64,000 bases of DNA from an uncultured Lachnospiraceae bacterium (GCA_934432885.1 CAKRYY010000010.1:1-64000), one strand, 5' to 3'; positions 35,938 to 43,851 are shown, counted from the stretch's first letter. Numbers and translations are program-made. Notes: a model not told the origin generated them from the sequence alone.

Positions 35938-36711
35938 ATGGAATTCAGACCATGTATCGACATTCATAATGGAGCAGTAAAACAGATAGTCGGCTCAAGC
36001 CTTCGGGATGAAGGCGATTTTGCGAAGGAAAATTTCAAAGCCACGCAGGATGCCGCCTACTATGCTTCTCTTTACCGTGAGTTAAACCTTCGGGGTGGAC
36101 ATGTGATTTTGTTAAATAAGGAGGGCAGCAGGTACTATGAGGAAACAAAGAAGCAGGCGTTTCTTGCGCTTTCAGCCTATCCGGATGGCTTGCAGGTCGG
36201 CGGAGGCATTCATGCGCAGAATGCCTGTCAGTATTTGAAGGCGGGAGCTTCCCATGTGATTGTGACCTCTTATGTATTTTGTGATGGGAAAATTCAGTAT
36301 GAAAATCTGGAGAAAATCTGCAGCGAGACAGGAAAGGAACATCTGGTGCTGGATTTAAGCTGCCGCAAAAAGGATGGGGAATACCATATTGTAACCGACA
36401 GGTGGCAGAAATATACGGATGTTGTATTAAATGAAAAAACGCTGGATTTTTTTGCTGATTACTGTGATGAATTTTTGATTCATGCCGTAGATGTAGAGGG
36501 AAAGGCACAGGGAATCGAGCTGGAGCTTGTGCGGATGCTGGGAAGCTTTGGCAGGCTGCCGATAACCTATGCAGGAGGCGTGCATGATTATGAGGACCTT
36601 TTGCTCTTAAAGGAAGCGGGCGGCGGACACGTTAATGTGACGATAGGGAGCGCGCTTGAAATTTTTGGCGGAACGATGAAGCTTTCCCGCGTGTTAGAGG
36701 CGCTCGCATAA
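35938..36711 (+). CDS. hisA: HisA-like ProFAR isomerase of the eukaryotic (HIS6) type
   Basis: 257 aa. The start FRPCIDIHNGAVKQIVGSSL, QVGGGIHAQNACQYLKAGAS, VLDLSCRKKDGEYHIVTDRW, FLIHAVDVEGKAQGIE and ITYAGGVHDYEDL line up with yeast HIS6 as I know it, more closely than with the usual 240-aa bacterial HisA. HisA converts ProFAR to PRFAR in histidine synthesis. The catalytic Asp near the N terminus and the second in the DVEG segment are kept. No other his genes are near. GAGGAAG precedes the start. Confidence 0.85.
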   Translation: MEFRPCIDIHNGAVKQIVGSSLRDEGDFAKENFKATQDAAYYASLYRELNLRGGHVILLNKEGSRYYEETKKQAFLALSAYPDGLQVGGGIHAQNACQYLKAGASHVIVTSYVFCDGKIQYENLEKICSETGKEHLVLDLSCRKKDGEYHIVTDRWQKYTDVVLNEKTLDFFADYCDEFLIHAVDVEGKAQGIELELVRMLGSFGRLPITYAGGVHDYEDLLLLKEAGGGHVNVTIGSALEIFGGTMKLSRVLEALA

Positions 36712-36745
36712 AAAAGAGTTTGCTTACAATAGGAATTTCCTATTG
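36710..36745. repeat. Dispersed-repeat fragment plus palindrome
   Basis: AAAAAAGAGTTTGCTTACAA (36710-36729) differs by one base from the reverse complement of 17494-17513 part; it is followed by CAATAGGAA-T-TTCCTATTG (36727-36745), a perfect palindrome built on the ATAGGAA motif. Confidence 0.6.
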
Positions 36746-36752
36746 CATAAAA

Positions 36753-36783
36753 AAGAACCAGCCGTATGACTGGTTCTTCTTAT
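36753..36783 (+). terminator. Terminator of hisA
   Basis: AAGAACCAG-ccgtatga-CTGGTTCTT followed by CTTATAA. Confidence 0.8.
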
Positions 36784-36896
36784 AATCCGTTAAAACAATA
36801 TTGCGTATTTCTAAAATAAATACAATGAATTTCTCATGTCAATTTATATAAGAAAAGGCACATCGAAAAACTGATTATAGGGTGTTATAAAAAATC

Positions 36897-37097
36897 TTAT
36901 AACTTGGTTACGTTTACTGCCTGAGGTCCTTTTTCACCGTTTACTACTTCGAACTCTACGGAAGCGCCTTCTTCAAGAGACTTGAAGCCTTCCATGTTTA
37001 ATCCTGAGTAGTGTACGAATACATCATTTCCCTGCTCGTCAGAGATGAAACCGTAACCTTTTTGGTTGTTAAACCACTTTACTGTACCTTTGTTCAT
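36897..37097 (-). CDS. Cold-shock protein (CspA family)
   Basis: 66 aa, the normal length. RNP1 KGYGFIS and RNP2 DVFVHYS motifs bind single-stranded RNA/DNA. Start at 37097 has GGAGGTATC upstream. An 18-nt inverted repeat (37126-37144) lies in the leader. A GTTATAA...TTATAAC hairpin (36883-36902) overlaps the stop. Confidence 0.95.
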   Translation of the reverse strand: MNKGTVKWFNNQKGYGFISDEQGNDVFVHYSGLNMEGFKSLEEGASVEFEVVNGEKGPQAVNVTKL

Positions 37098-37125
37098 TAC
37101 AGATACCTCCAAAATAATAAATGAA

Positions 37126-37144
37126 ATTGTTGATCTACAACAAT
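37126..37144. promoter_or_regulatory. Inverted repeat in the cold-shock gene leader
   Basis: ATTGTTG-ATCTA-CAACAAT, perfect 7-bp arms, between the -10 and the ribosome site. It could be an operator or a temperature-sensitive RNA hairpin. Confidence 0.5.
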
Positions 37145-37147
37145 CAA

Positions 37148-37176
37148 AGAATAGCATAGATGCCAAAAAAAGTAAA
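37148..37176 (-). promoter_or_regulatory. Promoter of the cold-shock gene
   Basis: Minus strand TTTACT (37171-37176), 17 bp, TATTCT (37148-37153). Confidence 0.55.
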
Positions 37177-37233
37177 GTGAGGAAGCGAAAAACTTTTTGA
37201 AAACTTTCGAAAAATTGAGAATGTTACAAAAAT

Positions 37234-37262
37234 TTTACAAAGCTGGAAATTTATGATAAAAT
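37234..37262 (+). promoter_or_regulatory. Promoter of the M23-bactofilin cluster
   Basis: TTTACA (37234-37239), 17 bp, TAAAAT (37257-37262) with TGA before it (extended -10). Confidence 0.7.
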
Positions 37263-37284
37263 CATACTCGCGGAGGTGAATTAA

Positions 37285-38064
37285 GTGGAATCCGGAAAGC
37301 ATAAAAAGAGGATCAATTATACGGTTATGGTCGTTTCCGATTCTCCGGAAGGCGGTATCAGACCCTTTTGTCTGGAGAAAAATCTGGTGACGGCGCTTCT
37401 TGCGGTAATTGTCATTGCGCTTGTCGTATCAACAGGCGCTGCATTTTATCATTCAGATGCGTCAAAAAAGGTGCAGGTACGGGAAACGGAATTGCAAAAG
37501 AAGGTAGATGCCTTAACAGAAGAAAATAAGCAGCTTACGGCAGACAATGCAGAACTGGCAGATAAAGTCGCCCTTTTGAGCGATACGGTAGCACAAAATG
37601 AAGAGGCGAAGGAAGCACAGAAAAAGGAGGAAGAGGCAAAGCTGATTCCCAACGGCTTCCCGCTTGCAGGACCTGCTGTTATCCTGGAAAGCTCGGAAAC
37701 ACCTGCTGCACAGGAGGCAGCAGAGGATGCCGAGGAAGAACAGGAGCAGGAGCTGCCGGCAGAGACGGACCCTATTGTAGTTTTTTCAGCGGCGCCCGAT
37801 ACAAGGGTAATTGCGACAGCGAGCGGCACGGTAGCGTCTGTTGAGGATGACGTCCGCTATGGTCATAAGGTTACGGTCGATCATGGCAACGGTTATCTGT
37901 CGATTTACCGCACGAGCTCGGATGTGCTCGTTGCAGAGGGAGACCATGTGGAGGCGGGAACGCCATTGTACACCATACAGTCACAGGAGCAGAAGCTTGG
38001 CTATCAGATTTCAAGGGATGGAGCGCTGATTGACCCGCTGGAGCTGCTGGAGGTTTATGGTTAG
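37285..38064 (+). CDS. Membrane-bound M23/LytM-like protein with degenerate active site
   Basis: 259 aa from GTG 37285, GGAGGTGA upstream. One membrane helix (about 34-54), an outside coiled coil (60-115), an acidic linker, then a LytM fold (about 165-259; GHKVTVDHGNGYLSIYRTSS and VLVAEGDHVEAGTPLYTI). The zinc ligands HxxxD and HxH of active M23 peptidases are missing: HxH is replaced by YQIS. It is therefore more likely an activator or structural partner (as EnvC, SpoIIQ-type) than an enzyme. It leads a cluster with bactofilin. Confidence 0.82.
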   Translation: MESGKHKKRINYTVMVVSDSPEGGIRPFCLEKNLVTALLAVIVIALVVSTGAAFYHSDASKKVQVRETELQKKVDALTEENKQLTADNAELADKVALLSDTVAQNEEAKEAQKKEEEAKLIPNGFPLAGPAVILESSETPAAQEAAEDAEEEQEQELPAETDPIVVFSAAPDTRVIATASGTVASVEDDVRYGHKVTVDHGNGYLSIYRTSSDVLVAEGDHVEAGTPLYTIQSQEQKLGYQISRDGALIDPLELLEVYG

Positions 38065-38076
38065 GGAGGAATGGAT

Positions 38077-38484
38077 ATGTTGACAAAAAGTGACAGTGCA
38101 GATGCAGCCAATGCAAGAATTAAGAGTATTCTTGGACAGGATGCAGTATTTGAGGGAACTTTGAGCGCAAAGGAAGCGACCCGGATTGATGGACTGGTTA
38201 AGGGCGATGTTAAGATCGAAAGCACACTGGTTCTGGGAGTGAGCGGAAGGATTGTCGGCAATGTAAATGCTGCGACGATTATGGTTGGCGGTCAGGTCGA
38301 GGGGGATCTTGTCGCAGGAGAAAAAATTGTGATTTCCGCAACCGGCAGAGTCAATGGAAATCTGCACACCAAAAAACTGATTGTAGATGAAAATGCGGTC
38401 TTTCATGGACAGTGCTTTATGGGCGGAGAGAAGAAAGCAGAAAAGCCTGCAGAGGTACAGAAAATTCCTGAAAGTGCAGTATGA
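38077..38484 (+). CDS. Bactofilin (polymer-forming cytoskeletal protein)
   Basis: 135 aa; ATG 38077 is favoured over ATG 38071 because GGGAGGA ends at 38070. Right-handed beta-helix repeats fill residues 18-115 (FEGTLSAKEATRIDGLVKGD, VSGRIVGNVNAATIMVGGQV, EGDLVAGEKIVISATGRVNG). Bactofilins form filaments that scaffold cell-wall enzymes. Its pairing with an M23-like protein is the standard arrangement. Confidence 0.9.
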   Translation: MLTKSDSADAANARIKSILGQDAVFEGTLSAKEATRIDGLVKGDVKIESTLVLGVSGRIVGNVNAATIMVGGQVEGDLVAGEKIVISATGRVNGNLHTKKLIVDENAVFHGQCFMGGEKKAEKPAEVQKIPESAV

Positions 38485-39056
38485 AATACGCAATTTTATT
38501 TCTGAAAAAGCTGCTCCGTTACCTGCTTAAGCCCCTATCCTTTTTGCCGGCGCTTATGATGATGTATCTTATCTTTTCCTTTTCTTCGCAGGATGGGGCA
38601 TCTTCAGCACAGCTTAGCCGGAAGGTCAGCCATAAGCTTGTCGTAGTGGCGGATGAGGTACTGGAAAAGGACTGGAGCAGCGCGCAGATTGGCTATTATA
38701 CCGAAAACATTCATTATTATGTGCGTAAGACTGCGCATGTGACAGAATATTTCCTGCTTTCAGCAGCGGTGGCAATCCCTTTGTATGTATACGGCGTCAG
38801 GGGTTTGTGGCTTGTGTTTGTAGCGGGTATTTTTTGTGTCTCTTTTGCGGGTCTGGACGAGTACCATCAGTCGTTTGTGGCTGGAAGAGGACCGTCCGTA
38901 AGGGATGTGGCGATTGACAGCATCGGAATCCTGCCGGGCATTTTTATGGTTCGGATTGTCGGCTTTATCAGCAGAAAGACGATTTTCAAGCCGCTTACAC
39001 TTCATAAAGGAGAAAGAAATTCATGCAGAAGGAAGAGATACGCATCCGAAAGGTAA
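38481..39056 (+). CDS. VanZ-like membrane protein
   Basis: 191 aa, ATG overlaps the bactofilin stop (ATGA). Four membrane segments; YYVRKTAHVTEYFLLSAAVA and GLDEYHQSFVAGRGPSVRDV carry the VanZ-family conserved His, Asp, Glu and Arg. Function of the family is unknown (teicoplanin effects in VanZ). The end overlaps the next gene by 34 nt. Confidence 0.85.
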   Translation: MKYAILFLKKLLRYLLKPLSFLPALMMMYLIFSFSSQDGASSAQLSRKVSHKLVVVADEVLEKDWSSAQIGYYTENIHYYVRKTAHVTEYFLLSAAVAIPLYVYGVRGLWLVFVAGIFCVSFAGLDEYHQSFVAGRGPSVRDVAIDSIGILPGIFMVRIVGFISRKTIFKPLTLHKGERNSCRRKRYASER

Positions 39057-40042
39057 TTGTTCATATTTTGGATTCTACGGTTGGACTTCCGGTTTTATCG
39101 GACAGTGAAATCGAGTTTGGTTCGGATTTTGCAGAATTTTTGAGAGAACATATTTACAGGATTATTGCGGGCGATGACAGTAAGGACTGTGAATTTTATA
39201 AGGAACAGTCAGAACTGTATCACATGCTGACGGAGTATACGGACGAAGCGTTTGTAGAGCTGAGCAAGGAGACGGCGCAGCTTTTGTATGGGATTATGAA
39301 CAGCAATATCGATATTCCACCGGCAGATTTGGTAATTGTACGTTTTAAGGCGGGCGAGGGGGAATTTCTTGCCCTGCTGAAGATGAATTTCAAGACGTCC
39401 TATACGCACCGCACGCTGTCTGGTGAGGAGGGTAACCTGAATGAGATTATCCGTTATAAGGCGACCCTTCCGGCAGAGACGCAGAGGCTTTCAGAGGCGG
39501 CAGTGATTGATTTGCAGACCTTTGGCGTGCGGCTGATAGAGAAAAAATATGAGGTAAATGGCGAAAAGACCAATTATTTTTCCTATCTGTTTTTAAAATG
39601 CAGCAGCCATCTATCTCCAAAATCAAAGCTGGCGATTGTGACGAAGGCTGTAGAGAATATTCAGAAGAAAAATTGTGAAGAATATGAGCAGTATGAGCAG
39701 CACATGCGTGCGAAAAGCATCATTCAGGAGGAACTGGCGCGAAGCGGAGGCTTTGTCGTAGAAGAACTGGCAGAGAAAATATTTGAGGGCGAGCCGCAGA
39801 TGCGAGAGGAATTCCAGGAAAAGATGGAAAAGTACGATATGGTAAAGGAAGAGGTACTTCCTAAAAATGACACCACTGTCAGAAAATACCAGACGCAGCA
39901 TCTGCTTACCGATACCGGAATTGAACTGCGGATTCCTATGGAGCAGTATAAGGACAGTCAGAAGGTGGAATTCATTACGGAACAGGATGGCAGTATCTCG
40001 GTTCTGTTAAAGCATATCGGTCATATTCAGGCAAAGTTTTAA
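39023..40042 (+). CDS. Nucleoid-associated protein (NdpA/YejK family)
   Basis: 339 aa. NdpA-family pattern: IRIRKVIVHILDSTVGLPVL, LYGIMNSNIDIPPADLVIVR and FLALLKMNFKTSYTHR. AAAGGAGAAAG lies upstream. Family members bind DNA; this gene is placed in an envelope cluster, which is unexpected, but overlap with the VanZ gene suggests translational coupling. Confidence 0.8.
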   Translation: MQKEEIRIRKVIVHILDSTVGLPVLSDSEIEFGSDFAEFLREHIYRIIAGDDSKDCEFYKEQSELYHMLTEYTDEAFVELSKETAQLLYGIMNSNIDIPPADLVIVRFKAGEGEFLALLKMNFKTSYTHRTLSGEEGNLNEIIRYKATLPAETQRLSEAAVIDLQTFGVRLIEKKYEVNGEKTNYFSYLFLKCSSHLSPKSKLAIVTKAVENIQKKNCEEYEQYEQHMRAKSIIQEELARSGGFVVEELAEKIFEGEPQMREEFQEKMEKYDMVKEEVLPKNDTTVRKYQTQHLLTDTGIELRIPMEQYKDSQKVEFITEQDGSISVLLKHIGHIQAKF

Positions 40043-40087
40043 ATATGGGATTATTTTGCCTGCAAAAAGATAATTGGAGGCAGCAGC

Positions 40088-41215
40088 TTGGGCAGCATCT
40101 TGGATTATATCAGGGAATATGGGACATATACCTTTAAGGAGCGTCCCTTTTCGGCTGAGGATGGTCTGGTGCTTGCCCAATTTTCTTATCTGCGGCTTGA
40201 GGGGCTTGTGCCTGCGCCCGGAGATATGGGTGCGGCGGTTACACTTGGAGAGCTTGCAAGACTTGGCGACCTGCCATATATGTTTGGAGATACCTGCTTT
40301 GCGGCGGAAAATGCGGCGCTCTTTAAGGCGCTTAAGAGGAGCGTCCGTTTTCAGACGATGCGGATAAATTATTATGTAAACCGGATTGCAGCTGGCGAAG
40401 CGTCACAGTTTTCGGCTGTGACCTGCTTCCCCAAGGATGCGCCGGTTTATCTTGCATTTCGGGGAACGGATGAGACGCTTGCGGGCTGGCAGGAGGACTT
40501 TTCCATGATATATAAGCTGCCGGTAAAAGGGCAGGAGCTTGCAGCACAATATGCCGCCAGGGTTGCTGCCTGTACGGAGGGCAGCCTTTTCTTTGGTGGA
40601 CATTCCAAAGGGGGAAATCTTGCGGTCTATGCGGCTGCTGTGGCAGATCCCCGGATACAGGACAGAATAAGGTGTATCTATAATCTGGATGGCCCCGGAT
40701 TTCAAAGGGCATTTACGAAAAGAGCGGAATATCAGCGTATCAGGGAACGAATCTGTAAAATCGTTCCACGTTCCAGCGTGATAGGGATGATTTTGGAGGA
40801 GGGCGGGGAGTATGATGTGGTTGAGAGCAGGGGAATCGGCATTATGCAGCATGATCCGTTTACATGGATTGTGCGTGATGGGCATTTTTTGACAACGGGG
40901 GAGGTAACAAAAAGACGGCGGGCTGCGGCACTTGTCATCAACCGCTTTTTGCAGCAGCTCTCGCCTGAGGATGCGAGACGGTTTGTAGAAGAATTATTCC
41001 TCCTTGCGTCCGGGGCAGGCGCTGAAACAGTGCTTGATTTTTCGGGGAGCTGGCGGGAGCTTTTTAAGAGGGCGGCAAAGCTTTTAAAGGGCACAGATGA
41101 GGAAACCAAAAGGAGCCTGCATCGCGCAGGAAGGACACTTTTTCTGGCATTTTGGGAGGAAGCAGGGCGGCAGATGAACACAATCGGAAAAAATGGGAAA
41201 AAACGCAGAGGATAA
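40088..41215 (+). CDS. Mbeg1-like alpha/beta hydrolase (DUF2974)
   Basis: 375 aa from TTG 40088 with GGAGG at 40076-40080. FFGGHSKGGNLAVYAA contains the GxSxG nucleophile; VYLAFRGTDETLAGWQEDF is the conserved upstream motif and YNLDGPGF carries the acid. Family members in gut Clostridia are cytoplasmic lipase/esterase-like proteins of unknown substrate. Confidence 0.85.
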   Translation: MGSILDYIREYGTYTFKERPFSAEDGLVLAQFSYLRLEGLVPAPGDMGAAVTLGELARLGDLPYMFGDTCFAAENAALFKALKRSVRFQTMRINYYVNRIAAGEASQFSAVTCFPKDAPVYLAFRGTDETLAGWQEDFSMIYKLPVKGQELAAQYAARVAACTEGSLFFGGHSKGGNLAVYAAAVADPRIQDRIRCIYNLDGPGFQRAFTKRAEYQRIRERICKIVPRSSVIGMILEEGGEYDVVESRGIGIMQHDPFTWIVRDGHFLTTGEVTKRRRAAALVINRFLQQLSPEDARRFVEELFLLASGAGAETVLDFSGSWRELFKRAAKLLKGTDEETKRSLHRAGRTLFLAFWEEAGRQMNTIGKNGKKRRG

Positions 41216-41267
41216 CGTTCATACCGGAAAGACTATGGTGCATACACTCAAAGCAGGAGGAACTGCT

Positions 41268-42326
41268 ATGAGGATTTCACTGCAAAACTGGGAACGTGCC
41301 TGCAAACTGCATAAAGAAATGGCTGTTGCAGACCTGCATCTGGACCTGCCGGGAGAGCTTTTGTTTCGGCACCAGCATGGAGAAAGAGAGGTTTTAAAAA
41401 AGCATTATCTGCCACTCTGGCAGAGAAGCGGTATTTATCTAATCGGCGCTTCCGTATATGTCGAGGATGCCGCTCTGCCGGAGGGTGGCCTGCGAAATGC
41501 GCTTTTGCAGATTGCAGCGCTCATGGAAGAAATAGAGGAGCTGCGCGGCGAGGTGGCTTTGATACGAAACGGCGCAGACCTTCTGGCGGCAAAGGAAAGA
41601 CGGCGTATCGGCATTTTCCTATATCTGGAAGGACTTGATGTAATTGGACTTGATCTGTCTTTGCTCTCTCTTTTTAGAAGACTGGGCGTGTGCGGCGCTT
41701 CCCTGACCTGGAGCAGGCCAAATCTGCTGGCGTGCGGCTGCTGCAGGGCGGGAGAGGAAAGCCCTAAATATGGCGGTATTACAGAAGCAGGGCTGCGCGT
41801 GCTTGCTGAAATGAAGCGGCTCAATATGTTTTTGGACTTAAGCCACTTAAATGACGAAGGCATAGAGCTGATATTAAAACAGCAGGCGTCTGGCACAGGC
41901 AGCAGTCTGCCATTTGTGCTTGCGACGCATGCAGATGCGAGAGAGGTGTATTTTCACTACCGGAATCTGACAGAGGAGCAGATAGAAAAAATCGCTGAGG
42001 CGGGCGGCATAATAGGCGTTAACGCCTGCACGCTTCTGACAGGCTCAGTAAAAGACGGAAAGCATCTGGAATGGCTGCTTCGTCATATCCGCTATCTTCT
42101 TAAGCATGCGGGCGGGCGTGGCGTAGGACTTGGACTTGATCTTTGCAGCCGTTATGAACAGGCGAGACTGGAATGTGAGGGCTGCGGGCAGGGAAATGAT
42201 GCGTTTCTATCACAGGAGGAAAGCCTGCTTTTAACAGCGGCATTGCTGGAGGATGGAATACCGGAAAGACAGGTGCGGGGCGTGCTTGGAGAAAACGCAT
42301 TTACATTTTTAGAAAAAATATTTTAA
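41268..42326 (+). CDS. Membrane dipeptidase-like protein (peptidase M19)
   Basis: 352 aa; GCAGGAGG at 41253-41260 fixes ATG 41268. Zinc sites: ADLHLDLP near the start, the bridging Glu in LYLEGLD, ATHADAREVYFHYRNLT and GLGLDLCSRY. M19 enzymes hydrolyse dipeptides, some with D-residues. A Cys-rich stretch (LACGCCRAG) is atypical. Confidence 0.85.
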   Translation: MRISLQNWERACKLHKEMAVADLHLDLPGELLFRHQHGEREVLKKHYLPLWQRSGIYLIGASVYVEDAALPEGGLRNALLQIAALMEEIEELRGEVALIRNGADLLAAKERRRIGIFLYLEGLDVIGLDLSLLSLFRRLGVCGASLTWSRPNLLACGCCRAGEESPKYGGITEAGLRVLAEMKRLNMFLDLSHLNDEGIELILKQQASGTGSSLPFVLATHADAREVYFHYRNLTEEQIEKIAEAGGIIGVNACTLLTGSVKDGKHLEWLLRHIRYLLKHAGGRGVGLGLDLCSRYEQARLECEGCGQGNDAFLSQEESLLLTAALLEDGIPERQVRGVLGENAFTFLEKIF

Positions 42327-42343
42327 ATTTTTCAAATAATATA

Positions 42344-42372
42344 TTGACTTTAGACATATTAAGTGCTATTAT
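42344..42372 (+). promoter_or_regulatory. Promoter of the tRNA-Leu pair
   Basis: TTGACT (42344-42349), 17 bp, TATTAT (42367-42372), 20 bp before the first tRNA. Confidence 0.75.
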
Positions 42373-42391
42373 ACTGCTTGCGGCACGAAAT

Positions 42392-42475
42392 GCGGGAGTG
42401 CTGGAATTGGCAGACAGGCAAGACTAAGGATCTTGTGTCTGTATAGACGTGTGGGTTCAAGTCCCATCTCCCGCA
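42392..42475 (+). tRNA. tRNA-Leu, anticodon AAG
   Basis: Acceptor GCGGGAG / CTCCCGC with discriminator A and a long variable arm. Anticodon stem CAAGA / TCTTG encloses CTAAGGA, so the anticodon is AAG (needs A34 to inosine to read CUN). No CCA is encoded in the gene. Confidence 0.92.
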
Positions 42476-42482
42476 CGCTCAT

Positions 42483-42567
42483 GCAGGAATGGCGGAATTG
42501 GCAGACGCGCACGGTTCAGGTCCGTGTGAACATTGCGTTCATGAGGGTTCAAGTCCCTTTTCCTGCA
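42483..42567 (+). tRNA. tRNA-Leu, anticodon CAG
   Basis: Acceptor GCAGGAA / TTCCTGC with discriminator A, long variable arm. Anticodon stem CACGG / CCGTG encloses TTCAGGT, giving CAG (reads CUG). Only 7 nt separate it from the first tRNA, so one transcript. Confidence 0.93.
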
Positions 42568-42593
42568 CTTTATCGTGCCGCATTTTTTATTTC

Positions 42594-42630
42594 ATAGGAA
42601 ATCCTGCAAGCAGGATTTCCTATTTTTATT
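42594..42630 (+). terminator. Terminator of the tRNA operon
   Basis: ATAGGAAATCCTGC-AA-GCAGGATTTCCTAT, a perfect 14-bp stem, then TTTTATT. It is preceded by TTTTTTATTTCATAGGA, also present at 43731-43747. Confidence 0.9.
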
Positions 42631-42730
42631 CTACAGACTGCCCTTTGCGGGGCTGGTTGTCTGAACTGATTTTACAATCATTTTATGTGTCTAAATTGTT
42701 ACAGAATTTCCCTGATTCCCCTTAATTTTC

Positions 42731-42759
42731 TTGCACGGTATGCCGATGTATGCTATGAT
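42731..42759 (+). promoter_or_regulatory. Promoter of the FliD-like gene
   Basis: TTGCAC (42731-42736), 17 bp, TATGAT (42754-42759), giving a 5' leader of about 160 nt. Confidence 0.7.
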
Positions 42760-42786
42760 TATAATAAGATCTAAAAGAAAACAAGC

Positions 42787-42894
42787 GTCTCTGAAAGAGA
42801 CATTTGCTTTCTTGGGCTCATTAACGAATGAGTATCCTGCGAAGCAGGATGAGGAGCGCGAAACGTGTATCGTGAAGCGAAGATTTACGATACA
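42787..42894 (+). promoter_or_regulatory. Structured 5' leader with four tandem hairpins
   Basis: Hairpins: GTCTC/GAGAC (42787-42801, extended by AAGC/GCTT), CTCAT/ATGAG (42817-42832), ATCCTGC-GAA-GCAGGAT (42834-42850), TGTATCGT/ACGATACA (42866-42894). Between the last two is GAGGAGCGCGAAACG, shared with positions 30-44. No ORF or terminator explains it. A regulatory RNA is inferred. Confidence 0.55.
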
Positions 42895-42925
42895 GTAGAT
42901 AGAAAGCACAAAAAGGAGTGATCGT

Positions 42926-43690
42926 ATGAGCAGAGTGGGCATGGATTATTCTTTCTTATTTTCAAACACAAATTCTTCTCAGTCGACAGGAGATAATGGA
43001 TATTCCTGGATTTCTGAGTATTCCAATATCAAAAATGGTACCTACTACAAGGTGCTGAAAGCATACTATGCAAAACAGCAGAAAACCTCTGACGGCAGTA
43101 CCACGACGAATAAGACCAGAGCGGAAAAGGTGTCTGAGCAGGAAAAGACGCTTGACCAGATTCAGGTAGATGCAAAATCCCTGACTGCGGCGGCAGAGAC
43201 GCTGACGGCAAAGGGCTCGTCATCCATCTTCAATCAGAAGGATGTTACAAAAACAGCGGAGGATGGCACACAGACAACGGTAAAGGGCTACGATACCGAC
43301 GCTATCTATAAGGCGGTTAAGAGCTTTGCGGACAGCTACAATAAGCTGCTGGATTCTGCTTCCTCATCAAGCACTACCTCTGTTTTGAATCAGACGCTGC
43401 ATCTGACCAATATGACCAAAAGCTATGAAAGACTGCTTGGCAATGTAGGCGTTACAATCGGAGAAAACAATAAGCTGAGCGTAGATGCTGATAAATTAAA
43501 ATCAGCGGATATGACGACAGTGAAAACCCTGTTTAATGGCAATGCTTCCTACGCAAACAGTGTTGCGACCAAGGCTTCCATGATAAATGCATCTGCAAAA
43601 TCTGCGGCTGACCAGTCAAGCCTTTATACCGGAAAGGGCACTTATGACAAGGCGTACAGCACGGGCAATCTGTTAAACAGCATATTGTAA
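42926..43690 (+). CDS. Orphan flagellar-cap FliD-like protein
   Basis: 254 aa, AAGGAGTG upstream. The C-terminal part resembles the end of FliD: MTKSYERLLGNVGVTIGENN and LSVDADKLKSADMTTVKTLF fit the FliD_C repeat, and SVATKASMINASAKSAADQ fits its end. The N-terminal MSRVGMDYSFLFSN... ISEYSNIKNGTYYKVLKAYY is a motif of a family in non-motile Lachnospiraceae. No signal peptide. No flagellar gene is near, so it likely has another role, with export by an unknown path. Confidence 0.65.
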   Translation: MSRVGMDYSFLFSNTNSSQSTGDNGYSWISEYSNIKNGTYYKVLKAYYAKQQKTSDGSTTTNKTRAEKVSEQEKTLDQIQVDAKSLTAAAETLTAKGSSSIFNQKDVTKTAEDGTQTTVKGYDTDAIYKAVKSFADSYNKLLDSASSSSTTSVLNQTLHLTNMTKSYERLLGNVGVTIGENNKLSVDADKLKSADMTTVKTLFNGNASYANSVATKASMINASAKSAADQSSLYTGKGTYDKAYSTGNLLNSIL

Positions 43691-43710
43691 GATAAAAGGA
43701 CATAAAAGAG

Positions 43711-43740
43711 GGCTGTGTATGTTACACAGCCTTTTTTATT
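43711..43740 (+). terminator. Terminator of the FliD-like gene
   Basis: GGCTGTGTA-TGT-TACACAGCC followed by TTTTTT. ATTTCATAGGAGAAACTC follows directly. Confidence 0.92.
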
Positions 43741-43790
43741 TCATAGGAGAAACTCTTTTCCACTTATAGGAAAAATTTTCTATTGATTTT
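43731..43790. repeat. ATAGGA-type repeat fragment after terminator
   Basis: TTTTTTATTTCATAGGA equals 42583-42599. Then GAAACTCTTTTCC and ATAGGAAAAATTTTCTAT, an ATAGGAAA palindrome. Confidence 0.5.
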
Positions 43791-43851
43791 TAAAAATAAA
43801 AAAGGAATTTGGCGAAGGGGACAGAATAATAAAGTACGGAGGATAATGCGC

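Noticed and set aside
42489..42725. Open frame beginning MAELADAHGSG
   Set aside because: It is read from the tRNA-Leu(CAG) gene and the terminator after it; this is a well-known false protein.
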